Positions 49,437-56,550 of a stretch of 64,000 nucleotides of DNA are shown in pieces. A program made the translations under genes and the position numbers. Where the stretch lies: contig JAHBVV010000037.1 of assembly GCA_019637335.1 (NCBI GenBank), positions 1 through 64,000 of the forward strand. Direction: 5' to 3'. Each line of letters starts with the position of its first letter. Within the stretch, counting starts at the first letter, position 1. The DNA is from Candidatus Hydrogenedentota bacterium (lineage in GTDB: Bacteria > Hydrogenedentota > Hydrogenedentia > Hydrogenedentales > JAEUWI01). The notes below the pieces were generated by a model that worked only from the letters and a program-made list of their open reading frames with translations, made no database searches and was not told where the DNA came from.

Positions 49437-52037
49437 TCAGGCTTCGGATTCCCTCCGCCTTCCCGCGTACGCGAGCACGGCCAGCAGCCCGGCGATGAGT
49501 ATTGCGTCCGTCATGGGGGCGCTCCCCGCGCCTGATCCGGGGGCGCAGCTTGGGCCGCCTTCCTTTTCCGGTTCGGTGGCGGCGGCGACGGGAACGAAGA
49601 GCGAGAGGTTGCTGGCGGAGGCCGACAGGGCGGATCCGGTCGCGGTTACATTTTCGAGGGCGGTTTCGGTCCACTCGCCGGTCCCGGCGTTGATGGCGAA
49701 TCCACCCGCTCCACTGGGGGAGACGGCCGTTGGGAAGCGGGCGAAACGCGCTTCGGCGGGCTGGTCAATCGAAATGCCCGAGAGGGTGATCCATACCGGG
49801 CGCGCGGCGAGGCGGGAGGCCGCGATGGGCGCGAAGGCGCCGCCGGCTTCCGGTTGTACCGCGATGCTGATGTCGAAGTACGGGCCGTTGGCGGCGGCGC
49901 CCGCGGGCGGCGCGGGCACTTTTGCCGCCTCGGCGGATCCCAGGAGGGCGGCGACGCGATTGGCGAAGGCGACGGTCACGATGGCCTGTTCGCCGCACGC
50001 GATCAGATCGCGTTCCACCTCCACAGTCAGCAGCTGGCCGGGAGCTTCGGGGTTGCGGAGGCGCAACACGATGGTTTCGCCCGATTCCCCGCCGCAGGGT
50101 CCGGACCAGGCGGTCATGGCGACACGGCCATCGGTGTTCCCCGCGCGCGTTCCGGCCACCCAGGTGTCGCCGTCGCCTTCCAGAACGCCGAAGGGCGCGT
50201 CGAGCAGGCCATTGGCGTCCGCATCGGGGGCCGCGGCGATGTCAATCGTGAACGCTGTTTCGATGCGGTCGCCGGTTTCCAGCACCTCGGCGACGGCGAT
50301 CACGGGATGCGAGCCTGCGCCGAGGAAATAGGTGACCGGGAAGCCATCGGGGCCGGCCTGGGAGAACTGGACGGCGCCGTCCACGTCCCAGGTGACGCGG
50401 ACCGTGCCGGCCTCGCAGTTGGCGGAGTTTTCGAGGGCGATAGCGGCGGCGAGGAGGACAGGCGCGGCGCCCGCGCCCTCCGGGATGTACACCGAGGCGG
50501 TTCCTTCGCGCGGTGCGGGCTGCGCGATCTCCAGGCTCGCCAGGTCGCAGTAGAGGGCGCCGCCCTCGCAGGCCGGCCCGCGTACGATAACCGTGCGGGA
50601 GGCAAATGCCGCGTTGCCGCTGGCGTCACGCGCGGAATAGGTGAGTTCGACGGTATTGGCCCGGGAGGTGTCGACGAGCGAGATGGCGTCGCTGCTGACG
50701 TTGAGTTCGCCGCCGCAGACATCGAGGGCGGTTGCATTTGGATCGACGAACAGGGCGCCGCAGTCGAGGATGAGCGGGTTGTCGCCGAGCAGCGTAATGA
50801 CGGGGGGCTGGGTATCCTCGACGATTACCTGGCGCGTGACGGCGGACTCGAATCCGTTGCTGTCGGTTGCGCGGTAGCGGACGGTTTGGGTTCCGGGCGC
50901 GGATGTGTCGATGGTGTTGTTTTCGATGGTTACTTCGGGGCTCGTGGCGTCGCAGGAATCGATCGCGGTCGCGCCGGGCTCCTCATAGGGGGTCCCGCAT
51001 TCCACGCGCAGGGGATTGGCGCCGTTGAGGGTGATAATCGGTCCCTCCGCGTCGCGCACGATCACGGTTCGCGTCACGGATGCGCTGAGGCCCGAGTCGT
51101 CGGTGGCGGTGTAGGTCAGTGTGTAGACGCCCGGTTCGGCGGCGTCGACGCGCCCATCGATTTGCACCGCCACGGCGAGATCGCAGGAATCGGTGGCCAG
51201 CGCGCCGAGCTCGACATAGGGCGTTCCGCAGGGATGCTCGATACTGGCGGGGCCGGTCAATTCGATCACCGGTGGCCGCGTGTCCGCGACGGTCACGAAC
51301 CGCACTACCTGCGGGGCCTGGTTGCCGTCGCTGTCGTTTACGTTGAAGGTGACGGCATAGTTGCCGGGAACGCGCGTGTTGACAACGCCGCTGCGCACGA
51401 TGGCGGGCGTCAGATCGCCGTCTTCGGGGTCGGTGGCGGTGGCGCCGGCATCGCCGTACGGTTCGCCGCATTCGACCGTAACGTTTGCTTCGCCGTTCAG
51501 GGTTATCGTTGGAACGCCGGGCATTTCACCCTCACCCTCGCCTTCACCTTCGCCCTCTCCCTCACCTTCGCCTGCCGCCTGAAAACAGACGGCCGTCAGT
51601 ACGGTGGCTCCCGTTTGTTCGCCGGCGGCGAGGCGGTAGATCGGCGCTCCGCTCAGTGTTCGCTGGGAGGTTTCCGAGGCGGGTACCGCGAGGATGTAGG
51701 TGAAGGTGGCGGGGAATGCCGGCAGGTCGACCCAGGCGAATTCCGCCGTGCCCAGCGCGCCGGGATTGCTCTCCAGTGCGGGGGGATTGGGGCTGCCGTC
51801 CGCGATGCCGGCATAGGCCCATCCGGCGGGCAGGGTTTCGCGCAGGGCCAGCGCGGTGAGGGCGTCGCCGCAGGCGCTCTCGATGGTAACGGTGATCCGG
51901 ACCTGCTCCCCGGGCTCGGCGCAGCCTTCGGCGGCGCGCGAGATTGTTATGCATGGGCCCTGGGCGAAGGCGCTTTCGAGCAGCAACCCGAACACGGCCA
52001 AAACCCACAATACGCGCGTGCGACGCTTAAGAAACAT
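49437..52037 (-). CDS. Secreted surface protein: DUF11-like head on a Gly-Glu linker/Ig-like display module
   Basis: The 866-residue protein starts with a signal peptide (FLKRRTRVLWVLAVFGLLLESAFA). I choose the ATG at 52037 because AAGGTGG stands at the right distance; a GTG 12 bp upstream is possible. A DUF11-like domain (about 28-150) contains EPGEQVRITVTIESACGDAL and TLPAGWAYAGI. A shorter Gly-Glu linker lies at about 152-172. Four HYR/DUF5011 Ig-like repeats follow, each with cysteines in VECGEPY or similar and D-S-C. The distal region holds DADANGLLDAPFG and ERDLIACGEQ, and the tail has CAPGSG (Cys near 831), a membrane helix and GRRR. From linker to tail it parallels the 1643-residue protein downstream, so it probably uses the same anchoring machinery. 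It has an ideal promoter at 52131-52159. Confidence 0.85.
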   Translation of the reverse strand: MFLKRRTRVLWVLAVFGLLLESAFAQGPCITISRAAEGCAEPGEQVRITVTIESACGDALTALALRETLPAGWAYAGIADGSPNPPALESNPGALGTAEFAWVDLPAFPATFTYILAVPASETSQRTLSGAPIYRLAAGEQTGATVLTAVCFQAAGEGEGEGEGEGEGEGEMPGVPTITLNGEANVTVECGEPYGDAGATATDPEDGDLTPAIVRSGVVNTRVPGNYAVTFNVNDSDGNQAPQVVRFVTVADTRPPVIELTGPASIEHPCGTPYVELGALATDSCDLAVAVQIDGRVDAAEPGVYTLTYTATDDSGLSASVTRTVIVRDAEGPIITLNGANPLRVECGTPYEEPGATAIDSCDATSPEVTIENNTIDTSAPGTQTVRYRATDSNGFESAVTRQVIVEDTQPPVITLLGDNPLILDCGALFVDPNATALDVCGGELNVSSDAISLVDTSRANTVELTYSARDASGNAAFASRTVIVRGPACEGGALYCDLASLEIAQPAPREGTASVYIPEGAGAAPVLLAAAIALENSANCEAGTVRVTWDVDGAVQFSQAGPDGFPVTYFLGAGSHPVIAVAEVLETGDRIETAFTIDIAAAPDADANGLLDAPFGVLEGDGDTWVAGTRAGNTDGRVAMTAWSGPCGGESGETIVLRLRNPEAPGQLLTVEVERDLIACGEQAIVTVAFANRVAALLGSAEAAKVPAPPAGAAANGPYFDISIAVQPEAGGAFAPIAASRLAARPVWITLSGISIDQPAEARFARFPTAVSPSGAGGFAINAGTGEWTETALENVTATGSALSASASNLSLFVPVAAATEPEKEGGPSCAPGSGAGSAPMTDAILIAGLLAVLAYAGRRRESEA

Positions 52038-52130
52038 ACGAAGTACCACCTTGTTGGCGTTGTGGCCCCAACATCATCTTTGGCTTCCCAGTCTTCCGGC
52101 TCCCCATGCGGTAACCCCTCGGGTTCTCTG

Positions 52131-52159
52131 ATTGTAAGGGGGGCGGGGGGGATTGTCAA
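52131..52159 (-). promoter_or_regulatory. Near-consensus promoter of the 866-residue surface protein
   Basis: On the minus strand a perfect TTGACA (52154-52159) and TACAAT (52131-52136) are 17 bp apart. The spacer is almost pure C. The leader to the ATG at 52037 is about 88 nt. Confidence 0.7.
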
Positions 52160-52222
52160 TGGAATGGCGGGCTGGCGGAGGGGGTGAATTGGGTTGGGGG
52201 GCGGTGGTGGGATGTTGGATAC

Positions 52223-52277
52223 GGTTGCTGCGCCAAGCTGGAAGCTTAATCAGCCTTCGGCGGACTTTCAGCCCACG
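52223..52277. repeat. Composite hairpin repeat ending CGGCGGACTTTCAGCC, copy 1
   Basis: This unit carries a small hairpin (AAGCT-GG-AAGCTT), then GCC-TTCG-GGC, then ACTTTCAGCCCACG. The matching unit at 54378-54436 has different but again complementary arms (AGGCAGGGATGCCT and CCGCCTGCGGCGG). Confidence 0.65.
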
Positions 52278-52333
52278 ATCGCGCCCGCTGCTAAATCGGG
52301 GGGCCTGGGCGTGTCCGTCACCTGGGGGGACTG

Positions 52334-52368
52334 GCACGGGCAAGCCCTTGCGGGCTTGTCCGTGGCAC
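52334..52368. repeat. 35-bp hairpin repeat, copy 2 of 2
   Basis: Identical over 35 bp to positions 91-125, with a 12-bp stem around TTGC. Confidence 0.85.
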
Positions 52369-52437
52369 GCCGGGAGGGTGGCGTGGTGCGTGGGGTGGTT
52401 TTGGCGCGCGTGCGGGGTGGTTTCGCCGCTCGTGTGG

Positions 52438-52512
52438 GGTGGTACTGGCGATGGTGGGCTGGTGTTGCACCGGGCACACGAATCCACCGGAGGCGGAATC
52501 GCGTGGCACGGG
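52438..52512. repeat. 85-bp hairpin repeat family, copy 4 of 6 (divergent stem)
   Basis: This copy replaces the AAGGCGC/GCGCCAT stem of the others with AATCCACC/GGCGGAAT, keeping a foldable stem. It ends 6 bp before the stop codon of the TPR protein gene at 52519. Confidence 0.75.
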
Positions 52513-52518
52513 GGATGG

Positions 52519-53433
52519 CTACTCGGCGACCGGGGTCTCTTCGGTTGCCGACGCTGCTTCTGCGGCGGGGGCTTCGTCTGGTGCGGGGGCCTCTTCGGCT
52601 TCGGGGGCTTCGGTTTCCGACGCTTCCTCGGCTACGGGCGTTTCTTCGGCGGCGGGGGCCTCTTCGGCCGGGGCTGCTTCTACGGCGGGGGTCACCTGGA
52701 TGGCGGGGGCGGGGGTGGTTGCGGGTAGCGCGGCGTCGAGCCCGGTTTCGATGGGTTCGGGGAAGAGTTCGGGATGATCGGCGCGAAGCTGGCCGAGTGC
52801 GCGGTCGGCCTGGGCGGCGACGGCGGAATCGGGAAAGACTTCGGCCTGTTTTTCGTAGAATTTTCTGGCTTCGGTGAGGTTGCCGAGTGCTTTGTGCACC
52901 CGGGCGATATTGAGGGGTTGCCGGCGCGCGATGAAGGTGTCGCCATGGGTTTCGTATACCGAAGTGTAGCCGGCGAGGGCTTCTTCGAGCTTGCCCTCGT
53001 TTTCGTCGAGAAAGGCGAGGGCTTCGGCGGCGGGGGCGGCGAATTCGGAGCGCGGGTGTTTGTCGAGGATACGGGTGAAGGCTTCGCGGGCCTTGTCGTA
53101 GGCCTTCGCTTCGAGGGAGGCTTCGGCGGCGAGGTAGAGGGCTTCGGTGCTCCAGCGGGAGCCACCCTGGGCTATCTGCTGGAGGGCTCCGGCGCGTTCG
53201 GCGGGGTCTTCCATGGCGATGGCCCCGGCGTATTGCGTCATGACGGCGCGATCGCTGGCGATATTGTAGAGGCTGTATATGCCGCCGGCGGCGACGCAGA
53301 GGAGGACGAAAACGATGCCCGCGATAACCTGGCGGGGATTGTGCTGGACGTAGTCCACCACTTTTTGCCAGTCCGCGCGCGGTACACTTTCTCCCGCGAC
53401 GCCCGCGGATTCCTTCGACTCGATCTCAGCCAT
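52519..53433 (-). CDS. Membrane-anchored TPR protein with acidic Ala/Glu tail
   Basis: The 304-residue protein has a short cytoplasmic start, one membrane helix (VIAGIVFVLLCVAAGGIYSLY, about residues 37-57) and then tetratricopeptide-like repeats over about 60-220 (for example ALYLAAEASLEAKAYDKARE, LNIARVHKALGNLTEARKFY). This order resembles YfgM/TPR_21 proteins that assist periplasmic protein folding. The last 75 residues are a low-complexity Ala/Glu/Pro tail. It is the upstream neighbour of the surface proteins and 71 bp from a small lipoprotein gene on the same strand. Its stop codon abuts a dispersed hairpin repeat. Confidence 0.82.
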   Translation of the reverse strand: MAEIESKESAGVAGESVPRADWQKVVDYVQHNPRQVIAGIVFVLLCVAAGGIYSLYNIASDRAVMTQYAGAIAMEDPAERAGALQQIAQGGSRWSTEALYLAAEASLEAKAYDKAREAFTRILDKHPRSEFAAPAAEALAFLDENEGKLEEALAGYTSVYETHGDTFIARRQPLNIARVHKALGNLTEARKFYEKQAEVFPDSAVAAQADRALGQLRADHPELFPEPIETGLDAALPATTPAPAIQVTPAVEAAPAEEAPAAEETPVAEEASETEAPEAEEAPAPDEAPAAEAASATEETPVAE

Positions 53434-53504
53434 GAATTCTCACTTTCCAGAAACTGCACTTGTTGAACGCCGCGGGAGGCCGCGGCCGAAAGAAGACGCG
53501 TATT

Positions 53505-53969
53505 CTAACTAATGGCGCCCCACTCTACAATTTTCCACTTGCCCGCCTCGCGCACGAGGAAGACCGACACCTGGCCCTGGATATTGAGGGGGGGCGTCCG
53601 GTCGTTGTCTGGCTCGGCTCGGGTTCCGAAGGCCTCCAGGGCGCGGGCGCGATCGCCTTCCACGATCACGGTGGGCACGGAACGGCGGATCGTGATTGCG
53701 CGATAATTCTTCATGATTTCGTCCAGATAGGCCCGGATACCTTCGTAATCCCGGCCTTCCTGGTCCAGGTAATCGGGGGATACGTGGGCCATCACCTGGT
53801 TTAGTTTTCGGGTCTGCATGGCGCGGTGCACGTCATTGAGCAGGCGCGTGATCTTCTCTTCCTCGGTGTCTTTGAGCCCGAGGCCTGGAAGTTCGAGGCT
53901 GGGCCCGCCCGCACATCCGGAAAGCAGGACAAGGGCCGGCAGACATGCCAGTATGAACGCTTTTTTCAT
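53505..53969 (-). CDS. Small lipoprotein with NTF2-like domain
   Basis: The 154-residue protein starts with a lipoprotein signal (FILACLPALVLLSGCAGG, lipidated Cys near residue 19). The rest reads like a SnoaL/NTF2-like fold: RLLNDVHRAMQTRKLNQVMAHVS near 42, then YLDEIMKNYRAITIRRSVPTVI and a C-terminal strand GKWKIVEWGAIS. Such domains bind small ligands or act as accessory modules; no catalytic residues can be assigned. I start at the ATG at 53969, where the signal peptide begins; the frame is open much further upstream across dispersed repeats. It precedes the TPR gene and may form one envelope unit with it. Confidence 0.8.
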   Translation of the reverse strand: MKKAFILACLPALVLLSGCAGGPSLELPGLGLKDTEEEKITRLLNDVHRAMQTRKLNQVMAHVSPDYLDQEGRDYEGIRAYLDEIMKNYRAITIRRSVPTVIVEGDRARALEAFGTRAEPDNDRTPPLNIQGQVSVFLVREAGKWKIVEWGAIS

Positions 53970-54156
53970 GGTGTGCGATCCTCCAGAAGTCGCCCGGCTG
54001 AAAATGGGCAGCCGGTAGCTCTCTCGCGGTTGGGCGGGTGGCGCGGCGGTCAGGACCTGCGTCCCGTCCGAAGTTTCATAGCTTATCACAGCAAAAAGTT
54101 CCGGCGCCAGCGGCATGCGGGTTGGGGGAGGTGGTGTTGGGGTGGGTTGGGGCGCC

Positions 54157-54240
54157 GCTCGTTTGGGGTGGTTGGGATGGGTTTGGGGTTGGTGTTGCTC
54201 CGGGCACACGAAGGCGCTGGGGCGCCATCGCGTGGCACGG
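54157..54240. repeat. 85-bp hairpin repeat family, copy 5 of 6
   Basis: Begins GCTCGTTTGGGGTGG and ends GCGTGGCACGG; the hairpin sequence matches copy 1 (GGCGC-TGGG-GCGCC). Confidence 0.85.
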
Positions 54241-54300
54241 TGCTGGTGGGGTTGGGTGGAGTTTGTGGGGGGAGGGTTTGTTGGGGTCCTGGGCTGGTGT

Positions 54301-54323
54301 TGCCGCGGGTATGCCCGCGATCC
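54301..54323. repeat. Dispersed TGCCGC...CCGCGATCC hairpin, copy 3 of 3
   Basis: A shortened member with arms CCGCGGG and CCCGCG. Confidence 0.55.
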
Positions 54324-54377
54324 CGTGCTGGCGGCTTCGGGGTATTGTGGCAGGGGTGTGGGTTGTCTGGAATCTTG

Positions 54378-54436
54378 GGTTGGCGCAATGTCAGGCAGGG
54401 ATGCCTAATCCGCCTGCGGCGGACTTTCAGCCTACG
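54378..54436. repeat. Composite hairpin repeat ending CGGCGGACTTTCAGCC, copy 2
   Basis: Carries AGGCAGGGATGCCT and TCCGCCTGCGGCGGA hairpins followed by CTTTCAGCCTACG; see 52223-52277. Confidence 0.65.
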
Positions 54437-54444
54437 TTGACTCC

Positions 54445-54537
54445 GCTTGTTTGGGGTGTTGCTGGTAGGGTTGGCAATGCGGGACAACGGGCACACGAAG
54501 GCGCTGGGGCGCCATCGCGTGGCACGGTGCTGGTGGT
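54445..54537. repeat. 85-bp hairpin repeat family, copy 6 of 6
   Basis: The hairpin half is nearly identical to copy 5, while the left half is rearranged and longer (GCTTGTTTGGGGTGTTGC). Confidence 0.75.
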
Positions 54538-54614
54538 GTTGGGTGGTGTTTGCGGGGGGAGGGTTTGATGGAGTCCTGGGCTGGTGTTGCGCGGGATGCC
54601 CAACCTCCTTTGGG

Positions 54615-55391
54615 TTAGGTGCGCTGGCGGATGGCTTTGGCGGTTTTCTGGAGGCGGCGGCGGGTGGTGGGGGCGGGGTTTCGGGCGGCGATGATGTCGA
54701 TCCGGGTGGTTTTTCGGCGCGGGGCTTTCCAGTGGTCGGCGTCGAAGATGCCGAGGATCGTGAAGCCGGCTTCGGCGAGGAGGGTCTCGATGCGGGGGAG
54801 TTCGTAGATCCGCTCGCGGATGGTGGTGATCCGTCCGGTGTTTACCTGGACGCGGGATTCGGCGAGGCGTTGTTGCTTGTTGTAGGTGCTGGCCCAGCGG
54901 CTCTGGAATCCGTCGTTGCTTTCGACCCAGTCCCGGCCCTCGAAGTGATCGACGACCATGCGCTCGGTGATGAAATCGGCGTAGAGGAGGCCGCCGTCTT
55001 CGAGGACGGCGTGGAGCGCGCGAAGGGCCTGGGCGAGGTCTGCTTCGTCGAGGAGGAAGTTGAGGCTGTCGAAGAGGCAGGTGACGATGTTGAAGCGCGG
55101 GCCGAAGGGGAGGGCGCGCAGGTCGGCGACGGCGACGGGCATGCCGGGGTGTTTGCGGCGGGCTTCGCGGGCCATGGCGGGGGAGAGGTCGGCTCCGAGG
55201 CTTTCCCAGCCGGCGGCGCGGAGCATGCCGGCGAGCACGCCGGTGCCACAGGCGGCGTCGAGGTGGCGGGGTTCTTCGTCGAGCATATCGGCCAGGGCGA
55301 GGGCCGTGGTGAACCAGCGGTCGTAGTTCACGTGGGACATGAGGGGATCGTAGTAGCGGGCGAGATCGCCGAAGGCATCGGCGGGGCTCAC
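54615..55391 (-). CDS. Class I SAM-dependent methyltransferase
   Basis: The 258-residue protein has the Rossmann-like methyltransferase fold. The SAM-binding motif LDAACGTGVLAGML lies near residue 45, with the acidic LGADLSPAMAREA strand after it, then ADLRALPFGPRFNIVTCLFD and LLYADFITERM. The opening AFGDLARYYDPLMSHVNYDRW is typical of small-molecule methyltransferases. The C-terminal tail is basic. The GTG start at 55391 overlaps the stop of yqeK by 4 bp (GTGA), so it is the last gene of the proA-nadD-yqeK unit. The substrate is unknown. Confidence 0.88.
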   Translation of the reverse strand: MSPADAFGDLARYYDPLMSHVNYDRWFTTALALADMLDEEPRHLDAACGTGVLAGMLRAAGWESLGADLSPAMAREARRKHPGMPVAVADLRALPFGPRFNIVTCLFDSLNFLLDEADLAQALRALHAVLEDGGLLYADFITERMVVDHFEGRDWVESNDGFQSRWASTYNKQQRLAESRVQVNTGRITTIRERIYELPRIETLLAEAGFTILGIFDADHWKAPRRKTTRIDIIAARNPAPTTRRRLQKTAKAIRQRT

Positions 55392-55975
55392 GCGGGGTAT
55401 TCCTGGTCCAGCCAGTGGAGGAAGTCCTCGAGATTGGGGTCGATGACGGCGCGGGTCCTCTGGAACTCGAGTTTGGCGCGGGCGGCGAAGCGGAGGGCGG
55501 CCTCGAAGCCGGCCTCCCGGACGAGGACGCGCGCCTCGACGGCTTCGGGGAATTTCCGGGAGGGCTCGGCGAAATCGGCGAGAAAGAGGACCTGTCCGAT
55601 GCGTCCGAGTCCGGGGTGTCCGGTGGTGTGCCAGTAGATGGCGCTGTACACGTCCTCGTCCCAGATGCCGAGTTCATCGCGGCATTCTTCGGCGGCGACG
55701 GGCCCGTGGAGCAGCGCGGGCATTTCGAGCTGGACCTCGGATACATCGAGGCCGTAGCCTCGGGCGCGGGTGAGGAGGATTTCGGGATCCTCGGCGCGGC
55801 AGAGGTCGTGGAGGAGGCCGGCGGTGACGACTTCGTCGTGGGGGGCGCCGGCCCGTACGGCGATGGATGCGGCGTATTCGGCGACGAAGATGGAGTGGGT
55901 GACTTTTTCGTCGGGCAGGCGTTCGCGGAGGAGCTTGAGGAACTCCTTGTAGCGGGGGAATCTAGCGACGGGCAT
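55388..55975 (-). CDS. yqeK: HD-domain hydrolase, YqeK-like (Ap4A hydrolase)
   Basis: The 195-residue protein matches the YqeK group, which hydrolyses diadenosine tetraphosphate to ADP. The HD signature is VTAGLLHDLCRAEDPE near residue 45. The opening RLPDEKVTHSIFVAEYAASIA and the later LHGPVAAEECRDELGI and YWHTTGHPGLGRIGQVLFLAD follow the family order. I start it at the ATG at 55975 after GGAGAAGGG, which overlaps the end of nadD by 14 bp. The nadD-yqeK order is the usual one across many bacteria and supports the assignment. Confidence 0.9.
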   Translation of the reverse strand: MPVARFPRYKEFLKLLRERLPDEKVTHSIFVAEYAASIAVRAGAPHDEVVTAGLLHDLCRAEDPEILLTRARGYGLDVSEVQLEMPALLHGPVAAEECRDELGIWDEDVYSAIYWHTTGHPGLGRIGQVLFLADFAEPSRKFPEAVEARVLVREAGFEAALRFAARAKLEFQRTRAVIDPNLEDFLHWLDQEYPA

Positions 55976-56546
55976 CGTAGAGACCCTTCTCCTCGACGAG
56001 GCTGCGGACGGCATCCGGGAGCGCGCCGCCGGTGGATTGTCCGGCGGCGATGCGTTCCCGGACCTGGGTGGAGGAGAGGTCGCTGAGATCAAAGGGCAAC
56101 AATTCGTACTGCCCTTCGAGGGATTCGGGGAGGGCTCCGTTGAAGCCGGGACGCGGGAGCACGAGGAGGCGCACTTCGCTCAGGATGGCCTCGGGGGAGC
56201 GCCATTTCGGGAGGTCGAGGAGGGCATCCTGGCCGATGATGAGGTAGAACTCGGCTCCGGGGTAGCGTTCGCGCAGTGCGCGGACGGTATCGGCGGTGTA
56301 GGAAGGGCCTTCCCGATGGAGTTCCAGGTCGCAGGGCTCAAGGCCGGGCTCGTTGGCCAGCGCGGCCTCCACCATGGCGTAGCGGGTGTCCGCCGGGGTA
56401 ATCTCGTCGCCGCCCTTGTGGGGCGGGTCGGCGGAGACGACGAAGAGTACGCGGTCGAGGTTCTTGTGGCGCAGGGCCGCGCGGCCTATGGCCACGTGCG
56501 TGGTGTGGATGGGGTCGAAGGTGCCGCCGAAAACGCCGATCCGCAA
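55962..56546 (-). CDS. nadD: Nicotinate-nucleotide adenylyltransferase
   Basis: The enzyme adds AMP to nicotinate mononucleotide to make deamido-NAD. The 194-residue protein has the nucleotidyltransferase start IGVFGGTFDPIHTTHV with the T/HxGH-like region, VVSADPPHKGG, EGPSYTADTVRALRERYP, YLIIGQDALLDLPKWRSPE and the C-terminal ISSTxV-like DLSSTQVRERIAAGQ. The start codon is TTG at 56546, 4 bp after the proA stop, with GGGAG and AGGAG in front. It is co-transcribed with proA and yqeK. Confidence 0.95.
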   Translation of the reverse strand: MRIGVFGGTFDPIHTTHVAIGRAALRHKNLDRVLFVVSADPPHKGGDEITPADTRYAMVEAALANEPGLEPCDLELHREGPSYTADTVRALRERYPGAEFYLIIGQDALLDLPKWRSPEAILSEVRLLVLPRPGFNGALPESLEGQYELLPFDLSDLSSTQVRERIAAGQSTGGALPDAVRSLVEEKGLYDARR

Positions 56547-56550
56547 ACTC

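Larger units (their letters stand above)
52038..52518. other. 481-bp gap with promoter and three repeat families
   Basis: Besides the promoter of the 866-residue gene, this region holds a copy of the CCGCC hairpin repeat (52223-52277), the second 35-bp hairpin (52334-52368) and the fourth 85-bp hairpin copy (52438-52512). The plus strand is G/T-rich. I see no gene in it. Confidence 0.7.
53970..54614. other. 645-bp gap rich in dispersed hairpin repeats
   Basis: This is the longest gene-free stretch. It contains two copies of the 85-bp hairpin family, one TGCCGC...GATCC hairpin and one composite CCGCC hairpin unit, in a G/T-rich plus strand. Any promoter for the lipoprotein gene should lie near 53970-54060. 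I see no gene. Confidence 0.7.

Noticed and set aside
49854-52187. A 777-residue plus-strand frame opposite the 866-residue surface protein.
   Set aside because: Antisense shadow; the minus-strand protein has a signal peptide, Ig-like repeats and a sorting tail.
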